This document shows, piece by piece, positions 1-5,390 of a stretch of 7,515 nucleotides of DNA (its first letter is position 1; every line of letters starts with the position of its first letter). Source of the stretch: Chloroflexota bacterium (lineage in GTDB: Bacteria; Chloroflexota; Dormibacteria; Dormibacterales; Dormibacteraceae); contig VBKD01000033.1 in the NCBI GenBank assembly GCA_005888075.1, forward strand, positions 1,417-8,931, given 5' to 3'. Under the pieces are notes generated by a model. The model ran no database searches and was not told the origin of the DNA. It saw only the letters and a program-made list of their open reading frames with translations. The position numbers and the translations under genes were made by a program.

Positions 1-474
1 GCACCGGGTTCGGTGGAGGATGTTTCGGTCGAGGCCTGGCGCGCCACACTCGACGCCAACCTGACTGCCACCTTCCTCACGATCCGGACTTTCCTGCCTG
101 GGATGAAGCAGCGCGGTCGCGGAGACATTGTCACGATCTCGTCGACCGCGGCTCGCCGGCCGCACGCGGGCTCTCCCCTCGCATACGCAGCGGCCAAGGC
201 GGGGGTCCTACTGCTGACCCAAGACGTCGCCCTGCAGGCGGGCCCCTTCGGTGTGAGGGCAAACTGCATCGCGCCGGAGACGATCCTGACGGAGGACAAC
301 CGGCAGCGAATCCCGGCCGAGACCCAGGCGAAGCTGGCCGCAATGCACGCGACCGGCCGCTTGGGTTTGCCCGACGACGTTGCAAGAGCTGCCCTGTTTC
401 TGGCCGACCGCGAGCAAAGCGGCTGGATCACTGGCGCGGTAATGGACATCCACGGAGGCGCCCAAATCGCTTAG
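1..474 (+). CDS. SDR family oxidoreductase, C-terminal part (5' end outside window)
   Basis: The reading frame is open from base 1 and ends at TAG 472-474, giving 157 residues of a protein that would normally be about 250. Visible features are those of the classical short-chain dehydrogenase/reductase fold. There is an Asn in the helix-4 segment (DANLTATF), a strand ending in ISS with the catalytic Ser, and YAAAKAG with the catalytic Tyr and Lys four residues apart. The substrate-loop start follows (GVRANCIAPETILTE), then a C-terminal GWITGAVMDIHGG segment typical of FabG-like members. The family reduces carbonyls or oxidises alcohols with NAD(P)H in the cytoplasm. The cofactor-binding Gly-rich motif lies upstream of the window, so cofactor preference cannot be read. 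A GTG at 13 is in frame but is internal to the fold, so it is not taken as the start. The substrate is unknown. The gene converges on the VOC gene. Confidence 0.93.
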   Translation, partial: APGSVEDVSVEAWRATLDANLTATFLTIRTFLPGMKQRGRGDIVTISSTAARRPHAGSPLAYAAAKAGVLLLTQDVALQAGPFGVRANCIAPETILTEDNRQRIPAETQAKLAAMHATGRLGLPDDVARAALFLADREQSGWITGAVMDIHGGAQIA

Positions 475-539
475 CCAGCCGCCGCCAGCTATATGGCAGC
501 TGAGGACCACCTGATGGACCTTGGCCGAGGGCAAGCCGA
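475..539. other. convergent intergenic gap with weak hairpins
   Basis: This 65-base gap separates the ends of the SDR and VOC genes. Two weak hairpins are visible: CAGCT 486-490 with AGCTG 498-502, and CTT(G)GCC 520-526 with GGCAAG 530-535 around a GAG loop. Neither is followed by a T-run on either strand. One of them may serve as a shared terminator, but the evidence is thin. Confidence 0.25.
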
Positions 540-959
540 CTAAGAGGATGCCGCCTCGCCCCGCATCCATGGCGTCACTGTGACGCCGACCAGCAATCCC
601 TCCGGGCTGAGCAGCCGCGTCACTACCTGGCCCCACGGCTCGGTGCGGTTACGCACGAGGAGCCGGTAGCCCTGCTCCTCGAGCTCTTGCGTCGCGGCCT
701 CGATGTCATCGACGTCGAACTCCAGCCACGCATGCGGGATGGCAGTGTCAGCCGGCCATTCGCTGGTGCCGAAGCATGACTCCGCGGCCTGGGCCAGCGG
801 CCACACCGCAAACGTGTTGGCACCCTTGACCTCTTCGGTGTGCAGGTACTCGCCCTCCTCGACCTTGAACCGGATGCCGAGCACGTCCTCGTACAGCCGT
901 CGTGACTCGCTGACGTTGGAGGTGATCGGTCCGAAACCGGCGATGAAAAGCGCTTTCAT
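540..959 (-). CDS. VOC family (glyoxalase/bleomycin-resistance fold) protein
   Basis: A 139-residue single-domain protein, about the usual length for one vicinal-oxygen-chelate unit. It opens with a beta strand (MKALFIAGFGPI), then the helix SESRRLYEDVLGI that marks the first beta-alpha-beta-beta-beta module. The second module follows with HAWLEFDVDDIEAATQELEEQGY and the strand pair ending TEPWGQVVTRLLSPEGLLVGV. The family includes glyoxalases, dioxygenases and drug-binding resistance proteins; which activity applies here cannot be read, and I do not see a clear full metal-ligand set. The start is ATG 957-959, with an AGAGGG ribosome binding site 8 bases upstream. It is the last gene of a co-directional set (DUF2182, DUF899, VOC), 69 bases behind DUF899. 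Its ribosome binding site can pair with an upstream CCCTCT (see 968-994). Confidence 0.88.
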   Translation of the reverse strand: MKALFIAGFGPITSNVSESRRLYEDVLGIRFKVEEGEYLHTEEVKGANTFAVWPLAQAAESCFGTSEWPADTAIPHAWLEFDVDDIEAATQELEEQGYRLLVRNRTEPWGQVVTRLLSPEGLLVGVTVTPWMRGEAASS

Positions 960-967
960 GAGTCGGG

Positions 968-994
968 CCCTCTAAGCAATCCAAACACAGAGGG
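968..994 (-). promoter_or_regulatory. possible hairpin covering the VOC ribosome binding site
   Basis: On the minus strand CCCTCT (994-989) is complementary to AGAGGG (973-968), which is the ribosome binding site of the VOC gene; the loop is 15 bases. A 6-bp stem of this kind could lower translation of the last gene of the set, but such pairings also arise by chance. Confidence 0.25.
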
Positions 995-1028
995 GACCGG
1001 CGATGTCATCCACGACGTCGATGCTCTT

Positions 1029-1796
1029 TCACTTGCTGTCGTACTCGTCGTGCCGGCGCCACCACAAGCCGGTCTCGTTGCGACCGAGTGGAGCACGGTC
1101 GAGCCACTGGTACATGCCCCAGAGGATATCTATCCCGCGCTCGTACGCCGAGTAGGTGTGGTACACGATGCCATCCTCGAGCGCGAACGCGCTCACGCCG
1201 GGCCCTTCTCGCCTGTATGCCGGCCAGTCCGTTCCAACGCTCGACGTGAGCTCGGCGATGAAGGGATTCGCCTCGCCTCCCTCCGGCAGCCGCAAGTCCG
1301 AGGTGCGGAAGTTGTACTCGACGGCGCCCGACCTCCACTCCTCCTCGGTGTGCGACGCATGGAAGTCGTAGTTGAAGTCGCTGTCAAACGACGAAGCCCA
1401 CGGGAAGCTCCAACCCATCCGCCGCTTGTACGTCTGCAGTTTCGCGAGCGGAGCCCGCGAGACGGCGCTCAGCGTGACGTCGTGATTCGCCAGGTGGACG
1501 GCCGAGCCGTCGAAGCCGTCCGCGATCGCCGAGCAGGATGGACAGCCTGCCGTGTACTCAGGCCCGAACATGAAGTGATAAATGAGGAGTTGCGAGCGTC
1601 CTCTGAAGAGATCTGCCAGGGACGCGGTGCCCTCATCGGTCCCGAAGCGGTACTCCTTGTCGATTCGAACCCAGGGCAGCTCCTGCCGGCGCCGCGCCAG
1701 CTCGTCGCCTCGCCGCGTCAGCGCCTTCTCGGCGTCGAGTAACTCCAGCCTCGCCGCGAGCCACTCTTCACGTGTTCCGGTTTTGTGATCGGTCAT
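1029..1796 (-). CDS. DUF899 family thioredoxin-like protein
   Basis: A 255-residue cytoplasmic protein with no signal peptide or membrane segment. The N-terminus is a charged helix (residues 7-40) followed by PWVRIDKEYRF. A thioredoxin-like core comes next: a strand LLIYHFMFGPEY at about 70-81, then C85-P-S-C88 at the head of a helix, then the highly typical run VTLSAVSRAPLAKLQTYKRRM. The SDFNYDFH segment and a C-terminal GIVYHTYSAYERG..W..YQWLDRAPLGRNE block complete the family signature. The CPSC pair suggests thiol-disulfide or peroxide chemistry, but the DUF899 reaction is not established. The start is ATG 1794-1796 with AGGAGA (1807-1802) 5 bases upstream. It sits 57 bases behind DUF2182 and 69 ahead of VOC, all in the same direction, so it is probably co-transcribed. 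Family assignment is firm; function is inferred. Confidence 0.93.
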   Translation of the reverse strand: MTDHKTGTREEWLAARLELLDAEKALTRRGDELARRRQELPWVRIDKEYRFGTDEGTASLADLFRGRSQLLIYHFMFGPEYTAGCPSCSAIADGFDGSAVHLANHDVTLSAVSRAPLAKLQTYKRRMGWSFPWASSFDSDFNYDFHASHTEEEWRSGAVEYNFRTSDLRLPEGGEANPFIAELTSSVGTDWPAYRREGPGVSAFALEDGIVYHTYSAYERGIDILWGMYQWLDRAPLGRNETGLWWRRHDEYDSK

Positions 1797-1823
1797 TGTT
1801 CTCTCCTATCTGTCGTTACAACA

Positions 1824-1839
1824 GCTTGTGTGGGCAAGC
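1824..1839 (-). terminator. weak hairpin between DUF2182 and DUF899
   Basis: GCTTG 1824-1828 pairs with CAAGC 1835-1839 around a 6-base loop. On the minus strand the bases that follow are TGTTGT. It may be an attenuating or partial terminator inside the DUF2182-DUF899 set, or nothing; the stem is only 5 bp. Confidence 0.2.
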
Positions 1840-1853
1840 GCGCCGATGACGTC

Positions 1854-2531
1854 TCACATCGGTGGCGCGAGTCCGGGAACCGACGAGGGCGCGATGAAGA
1901 TCAGGATTCCAAGTCCCACGATCGCTAGCGCCAGAGGTAGATCGATGATGGCTCTCGCGGGCAGGAGCTTCTGGGCGAGGATGAGGACGGCTATCACGGA
2001 CATCCACGTGACGCTCATGATGCCCAGGGCCACCAGCATCAGCATCAGTCCGATGCTCGATCCGACGCAGTAGAGCCCGAACTCGAATCCAGAGCGGACG
2101 CTCTCGCGGCACCGCTGACGGAAGTGTTGCTTGAGCGGCGTGAACTCGTAAAGACCAGCCGCTATCGCAACCGCCCCGGCGGCTGAAGACCCGTGCGGCC
2201 GGTACAACAGATACACGGCGACACCAACGAGTGTCCAGACGGCAAGGTACGAGCCGACGAATGGCGGCACGGCGCGCAACCGGCCGCTCGCATGAGCGCG
2301 TCTCAAGATCGCCGGAGCCGCGCCCGGCAGCATCATGGCCGCCATCATCGACACCCAAAGGGCAACAAAGAATGCGAACGAACCGAGCCGTGTCGCAACG
2401 CCCATGTCCATCCCGTTCATCTGCCGGACCGCGACCGCCCAGGATCCGGCGGCGAGCGCGAGCGTCGCCGTCAGCGCGCCTGCAGTCGTGCGCGTCCTAC
2501 CGCTCGTCATGGCGGCGGTGCCTGAAATCAT
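1854..2531 (-). CDS. DUF2182 domain integral membrane protein
   Basis: A 225-residue, very hydrophobic protein with about six or seven membrane segments (roughly 16-36, 50-73, 92-111, 115-130, 150-172, 174-190, 198-215). Hallmarks of DUF2182, sometimes called a predicted metal-binding membrane protein, are MNGMDMG (39-44), the Met-rich WVSMMAAMMLPGAAP (59-73), AAGLYEFTPLKQHF (124-137) and CRESV..GFEFGLYCVGS (141-158). Family members, as I recall them, usually read CVGCCW at the last motif; here it is CVGSSI, so two Cys are Ser. C141 and C155 remain. Metal handling is a family guess, not shown. ATG 2529-2531 was taken as the start: the predicted transcript begins about 20 bases upstream, but no clear ribosome binding site is seen. 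ATG 2508-2510 (residue 8) is an alternative. First gene of the minus-strand set. Confidence 0.85.
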   Translation of the reverse strand: MISGTAAMTSGRTRTTAGALTATLALAAGSWAVAVRQMNGMDMGVATRLGSFAFFVALWVSMMAAMMLPGAAPAILRRAHASGRLRAVPPFVGSYLAVWTLVGVAVYLLYRPHGSSAAGAVAIAAGLYEFTPLKQHFRQRCRESVRSGFEFGLYCVGSSIGLMLMLVALGIMSVTWMSVIAVLILAQKLLPARAIIDLPLALAIVGLGILIFIAPSSVPGLAPPM

Positions 2532-2539
2532 CTGGACTT

Positions 2540-2559
2540 ATGCAATGTCATGGTTGCAT
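2540..2559. promoter_or_regulatory. inverted repeat 1, probable operator
   Basis: ATGCAA 2540-2545 and TTGCAT 2554-2559 form a perfect inverted repeat with an 8-base spacer. It covers the -10 and start region of the DUF2182 promoter. A near-identical element starts 41 bases further on, about four helical turns, so both would face the same side of the DNA. Confidence 0.55.
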
Positions 2560-2582
2560 GTTACTCACGACTCGCTTGTAAT
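2554..2582 (+). promoter_or_regulatory. possible divergent promoter toward 2616
   Basis: TTGCAT 2554-2559 followed after 17 bases by TGTAAT 2577-2582 mirrors the minus-strand promoter. The -10 differs from TATAAT at its second base, so strength is doubtful. A start near 2590 would precede the GAGGGG at 2605-2610. Confidence 0.35.
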
Positions 2583-2586
2583 GCAA
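2558..2586 (-). promoter_or_regulatory. promoter for the DUF2182-DUF899-VOC set
   Basis: On the minus strand TTGCAT (2586-2581) as -35 is followed after exactly 17 bases by TAACAT (2563-2558) as -10, which fits TANNNT. Transcription would start near 2551, about 20 bases before the DUF2182 start codon. Both boxes overlap the inverted repeats described at 2540-2559 and 2581-2600. Confidence 0.5.
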
Positions 2587-2600
2587 CCGTTCAGTTGCGT
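2581..2600. promoter_or_regulatory. inverted repeat 2, probable operator
   Basis: ATGCAA 2581-2586 and TTGCGT 2595-2600, same 8-base spacer as repeat 1, with one base different in the right arm. The inner bases extend the match to GCAAC-N6-GTTGC. It covers the -35 box of the DUF2182 promoter. It is flanked by CTCGCTT 2571-2577 and AAGCGAG 2601-2607, giving a longer imperfect palindrome with a 3-base bulge. Confidence 0.55.
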
Positions 2601-2838
2601 AAGCGAGGGGACCTGATGGAAAAGCTGAAGACTCAGAGCAACCGGCTCGGCCTTGCACGGGATCCAGAGTACGTCCGCGAAAACTCTGACGGGGCGATTC
2701 GAGGTGGAGTCAGCCGCAGGCTGAAATCTGCCTCACCGCAACCCGCACGAACAGAGTCGACGAGGAATTTGTCGGGCGGCATTGAGAGGCTGATGGGGCC
2801 GGGAAAGGTTCCCGGCCCCACACCGTTTCGCGCTGGCG
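2601..2838. other. intergenic stretch between the operators and the DUF4386 gene
   Basis: Apart from the doubtful frame from 2616 and the terminator at 2794-2820, the notable element is a perfect hairpin at 2710-2724: TCAGCC, loop GCA, GGCTGA. It may be enlarged by GAGG 2701-2704 pairing with CCTC 2731-2734 across an internal loop. No known riboswitch or small-RNA consensus is recognised. Confidence 0.3.
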
Positions 2839-2942
2839 TCACGCCGCGGCGAGGATGCGCTGCTCTTTTGGTCTTGTTGTCTTTACGCCAACCACAAGCA
2901 GGTACAAGACCATCGAGATTTCGGCGATTCCTGATGGGATGA
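2616..2942 (+). CDS. unrecognised short reading frame, possible gene remnant
   Basis: ATG 2616 follows GAGGGG (2605-2610) with 5 bases spacing and lies downstream of a possible promoter. The frame runs 108 codons, starting MEKLKTQSNRLGLARDPEYV. I recognise no family, domain, signal peptide or membrane segment. The second half crosses the strong hairpin at 2794-2820 and then lies antisense to the end of the DUF4386 gene, so that part is probably not real coding sequence. The first 50 or so residues are polar and basic and could be the start of a decayed or replaced gene, such as the regulator expected beside the two operators. It may equally be chance. Confidence 0.2.
   Translation: MEKLKTQSNRLGLARDPEYVRENSDGAIRGGVSRRLKSASPQPARTESTRNLSGGIERLMGPGKVPGPTPFRAGVTPRRGCAALLVLLSLRQPQAGTRPSRFRRFLMG
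2794..2820 (-). terminator. strong hairpin terminator of the DUF4386 gene
   Basis: TGGGGCCGGGAA 2794-2805 and TTCCCGGCCCCA 2809-2820 form a perfect 12-bp stem with a 3-base loop. It begins 18 bases after the DUF4386 stop codon. No T-run follows on the minus strand, which is common for terminators in GC-rich actinomycetes. It could also stop transcription coming from the plus side. Confidence 0.7.
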
Positions 2943-3555
2943 CGATGAAGGTGTGGATCCTCTGGCCGAAGTCGGGGACCAGAAACGCCGCGAGCAGGTC
3001 CACGACGTAGCAGACGCCCCCCAGGACGAGCAAGACCCCGAGCCACTTGGGGAACAGCCCTCTTGATTTGTACGCGAGATATCCGATTGGCACCAACCAC
3101 AGGCCAAAGAAGACCTGCGCGGCGAGGGTCCCATAGTGCTGGGTGTCGAGCAGGAGCAGCACCAGGGCATTTGAACCGGCGATGCCGAAAGCAGCGGCAT
3201 AAGAGCTGTCGGTAGCTACCCGCAGGCCCTCAAACTCGAAGACCGCATTGAGACAGATGATGCCGGTCGCAAGTGCGACGAGGACGACCATAGCCCTCGC
3301 CACGCTCTTGTCAACGTGCGAGAGCAGGATGTACAGGGTCATGGCCAGGATGACGAAGAACGTCCCATCCAACAGGTGGGAGACGACGCCGACACGGACA
3401 AGTCCGGCATTCGCAAGCACGTTCCCGGCCGTGGCCGCCGCGTTCCCGGCCACATACATCTTGGGATCCACAAATCCTTCGGCGAAGCCACCGAAGATGC
3501 CGACCAGCAGGTAAAAGACGCCGGCGATTCTCGCGCGACGCTTGAGTGAGGTCAT
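2839..3555 (-). CDS. DUF4386 family integral membrane protein
   Basis: A 238-residue membrane protein. It opens with the DUF4386-like phrase LKRRARIAGVFYLLVGIFGGFAE, a basic stretch leading into the first membrane helix. About six helices follow (roughly 8-28, 54-78, 84-105, 143-162, 170-190, 204-223), with LLVLGGVCYVVDL and IPSGIAEISMVLYLLVVGV near the end and a basic cytoplasmic tail. The biochemical role of DUF4386 is unknown. ATG 3553-3555 is preferred over an in-frame upstream ATG at 3589-3591 because AGGAG (3566-3562) lies 6 bases before it. The gene diverges from the TetR gene, has its own good promoter, and that promoter is covered by repeated TACGGYGTA boxes, so repression by the neighbouring TetR protein is likely. 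Confidence 0.88.
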   Translation of the reverse strand: MTSLKRRARIAGVFYLLVGIFGGFAEGFVDPKMYVAGNAAATAGNVLANAGLVRVGVVSHLLDGTFFVILAMTLYILLSHVDKSVARAMVVLVALATGIICLNAVFEFEGLRVATDSSYAAAFGIAGSNALVLLLLDTQHYGTLAAQVFFGLWLVPIGYLAYKSRGLFPKWLGVLLVLGGVCYVVDLLAAFLVPDFGQRIHTFIVIPSGIAEISMVLYLLVVGVKTTRPKEQRILAAA

Positions 3556-3592
3556 GGAGCTCTCCTGGATTGAGTGGGAGGCGGCCCACAAT

Positions 3593-3642
3593 CCGTAAAC
3601 ATACGGTGTAAGCTTACGCCGTAAGCCTATACGTACACCGTA
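3593..3642. promoter_or_regulatory. TetR operator cluster, TACGGYGTA boxes
   Basis: Three copies of one 9-base box are present: TACGGTGTA at 3602-3610 (plus), and its complement-strand forms TACGCCGTA at 3615-3623 and TACACCGTA at 3634-3642. The first two, with AG|CT at the centre, make a 22-base palindrome (3602-3623) with one mismatched pair; the first and third are perfect inverted copies. CCGTA 3593-3597 with TACGG 3602-3606 adds a further short inverted repeat. TetR proteins bind such palindromes as dimers. The cluster lies over the DUF4386 promoter and just ahead of the TetR gene, so repression of both directions, including self-repression, is the natural reading. Confidence 0.7.
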
Positions 3643-3652
3643 AGTCTGTCAA
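3624..3652 (-). promoter_or_regulatory. promoter of the DUF4386 gene
   Basis: On the minus strand TTGACA (3652-3647), the perfect -35 consensus, is followed after 17 bases by TAGGCT (3629-3624), an actinomycete-type -10. Transcription would start near 3617, leaving a leader of about 60 bases. One TACACCGTA box lies inside the spacer and another box lies just downstream of the -10. Confidence 0.65.
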
Positions 3653-3660
3653 GAGGAGAG

Positions 3661-4344
3661 ATGGCCACCACCCAAACCCACCGAAACGCCGCGCACCGCA
3701 GCCCTTTGACCAGGGAGCGCATTCTTCGTGCCGCCCTCGTCCTTGTCGACGCGGGCGGGATCGAGTCACTCTCAATGCGCAAGCTGGGGCAGAAGCTCGG
3801 GGTTGAGGCGATGTCGCTCTACAACCACGTCGCCAACAAGGACGACATCCTGGACGGCATCGTTGACCTCGTCTTCAGCGAGATAGCTCTGCCGTCAGGC
3901 CGACCTGAATGGAAGAAGGCCATGCGCCGGCGGGCGATCTCGGTCCGCGACGTTCTGTTGCGGCACCCATGGGCGACGAGCGTGATGCAGTCGCGCACGA
4001 AACCCGGTATCGCGACCCTACGTCACAACGACTCTGTGCTCCGAACACTTCGCGGGGCAGGCTTCACTATCGACATGGCTGCCCATGCATTTTCAGTAAT
4101 GGACGGTTACATCTACGGCTTTGCCCTGCAGCAGATCAACCTGCCGTCCCAAACCTCAGAGGAGGCTATCGAGCTCGCCGAAAACATCCTGGGTGAGCTT
4201 CCTGCCGACGAGTACCCTCATCTCGCCGAGATGCTCACCGAGCACGCCATGAAGCCCGGCTACGACTACGCGGACGAGTTCGAGTTCGGGCTCGATCTCA
4301 TCCTCGATGGCCTGGAGAGGCTCCGTGCGCCGCAGCCATCATGA
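3661..4344 (+). CDS. TetR family transcriptional regulator, tetracycline-repressor-type C-terminal domain
   Basis: A 227-residue repressor. The N-terminal DNA-binding domain covers residues 16-75: LTRERILRAALVLVDAGGIE, then SMRKLGQKLGVEAMSLYNHV as helix-turn-helix, then NKDDILDGIVDLV. The MSLYNHV recognition helix with the following N/K and the ligand domain at about 80-220 resemble the TetR_C_1 group. The long C-terminal domain would bind a small effector that cannot be predicted. ATG 3661 follows AGAGGAGAG with unusually short spacing (about 2-4 bases). The stop overlaps the next gene by ATGA, so regulator and oxidoreductase are translated in step. The divergent DUF4386 gene and the operator boxes upstream are the likely targets. 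Confidence 0.93.
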   Translation: MATTQTHRNAAHRSPLTRERILRAALVLVDAGGIESLSMRKLGQKLGVEAMSLYNHVANKDDILDGIVDLVFSEIALPSGRPEWKKAMRRRAISVRDVLLRHPWATSVMQSRTKPGIATLRHNDSVLRTLRGAGFTIDMAAHAFSVMDGYIYGFALQQINLPSQTSEEAIELAENILGELPADEYPHLAEMLTEHAMKPGYDYADEFEFGLDLILDGLERLRAPQPS

Positions 4345-5321
4345 AGATGAGAGCGGTCGTCTTCGACGCGTACGGGCCGCCTGAGGTTCAGCGACTCGAA
4401 GAAGTCGAGCGCCCCGCCCCCAAGGAGGACGAGGTCCTCATCAAGATCCACGCCACGACCGTGACCCGGACCGACACAGGGCTTCGCTCAGGAAAGCCGT
4501 TCATCAGCCGCTTCTTCACGGGACTCTTCCGGCCTCGGCAGCGGATCCTCGGCACCGAGCTGGCGGGAGAGATCGAATCTGTCGGCGCAAACGTCAAAGA
4601 GTTCACCGTCGGTGACCATGTCTTCGGCAGCACCAGCGCGTTCAGGTTTGGGACGCACGCAGAGTTCATCTGTCTTCCGGAAAGCTCCCCGATCGCCCCC
4701 AAGCCTTCCGGCATGACCTTCGAGGAGGCTGCTGCGGTCACCGATGGCGTAATCCTGGCTCTGATGTGCCTGGAGGCGGCACATATCAAAAAGGGGCTGA
4801 GGGTTCTCGTTTATGGAGCCTCTGGATCCATCGGCACCGCCGGCGTGCAGCTCGCCAGATACTTCGAAACCGACGTCACCGCGGTATGCAACACCAAGAA
4901 CGTCGAGCTCGTGAGGTCGCTCGGCGCCGGCAAGGTGATCGACTACACGCTCGAGGACTTCACAAAGAACGGCGAGACCTACGACGTCATCTTCGACGCC
5001 GTAGGCAAGCACTCGTTCGGCCGCTGCAGAGGCTCGCTGAACCGAGGCGGTGCGTACGTGGCAACCGACGGTTTCGAGAATCTCTTTCTCGCGCTTTGGA
5101 CCTCGCGGATCGGAAACAAGAAGGTGTTGTTTCCGATTCCACCGCGCTACACGAAGAAGAAGGTGCTGTTCCTGAAGGACCTCATCGAGGCTGGCAAGTA
5201 CCGGGCGGTCATCGACAGGCGATATGCGCTCGAGGATGTGGTCGAGGCGACCAGGTATGTCGAAACGCAGCAGAAGACAGGGAACGTCGTCCTGACGATC
5301 AGCGGCGGCCAAGCTCGATAA
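4341..5321 (+). CDS. NAD(P)H-dependent quinone oxidoreductase / zinc-free MDR alcohol dehydrogenase
   Basis: A 326-residue medium-chain dehydrogenase/reductase. The N-terminal GroES-like half includes MRAVVFDAYGPPEV, VGANVKEFTVGDHVFG and GTELAGEI (71-78). The nucleotide-binding fold has YGASGSIGTAGVQLAR (158-173), a Gly-rich loop of the kind used for NADPH in quinone reductases, then DVIFDAVGK and a GGAYVATDG strand. The catalytic-zinc Cys expected in true alcohol dehydrogenases is replaced: the segment reads TVTRTDTG, and no structural-zinc Cys cluster is present. A zinc-independent quinone or enone reductase is therefore more likely. ATG 4341 overlaps the TetR stop as ATGA, with no clear ribosome binding site of its own; ATG 4347 is an alternative start. 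The effector of TetR may be its substrate. Confidence 0.9.
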   Translation: MKMRAVVFDAYGPPEVQRLEEVERPAPKEDEVLIKIHATTVTRTDTGLRSGKPFISRFFTGLFRPRQRILGTELAGEIESVGANVKEFTVGDHVFGSTSAFRFGTHAEFICLPESSPIAPKPSGMTFEEAAAVTDGVILALMCLEAAHIKKGLRVLVYGASGSIGTAGVQLARYFETDVTAVCNTKNVELVRSLGAGKVIDYTLEDFTKNGETYDVIFDAVGKHSFGRCRGSLNRGGAYVATDGFENLFLALWTSRIGNKKVLFPIPPRYTKKKVLFLKDLIEAGKYRAVIDRRYALEDVVEATRYVETQQKTGNVVLTISGGQAR

Positions 5322-5390
5322 GGCCGTCTGCGCCTGGTCTGGACTGCGCGGGTTCAGGGGTGGGGGCGAGTAATGTGAATTAGAGGTCCG
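5322..5390. other. short gap before the DHFR-family gene
   Basis: This 69-base gap is G-rich near 5350-5368 and holds no convincing hairpin or promoter. AGAGG at 5382-5386 is the ribosome binding site of the next gene. Read-through from the oxidoreductase gene is likely. Confidence 0.3.

Noticed and set aside
1050..1742. Plus-strand open frame of 230 codons inside the DUF899 gene
   Set aside because: Antisense shadow of a clear DUF899 protein, with low-complexity Arg-rich product and no ribosome binding site.
1816..2358. Minus-strand frame of 180 codons overlapping DUF2182 in another frame
   Set aside because: The DUF2182 frame has clear membrane helices and family motifs; the alternative is Arg- and His-rich with no recognisable domain.
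2601..2838. Riboswitch or known non-coding RNA
   Set aside because: Hairpins are present, but no conserved core of any riboswitch class I know could be matched.
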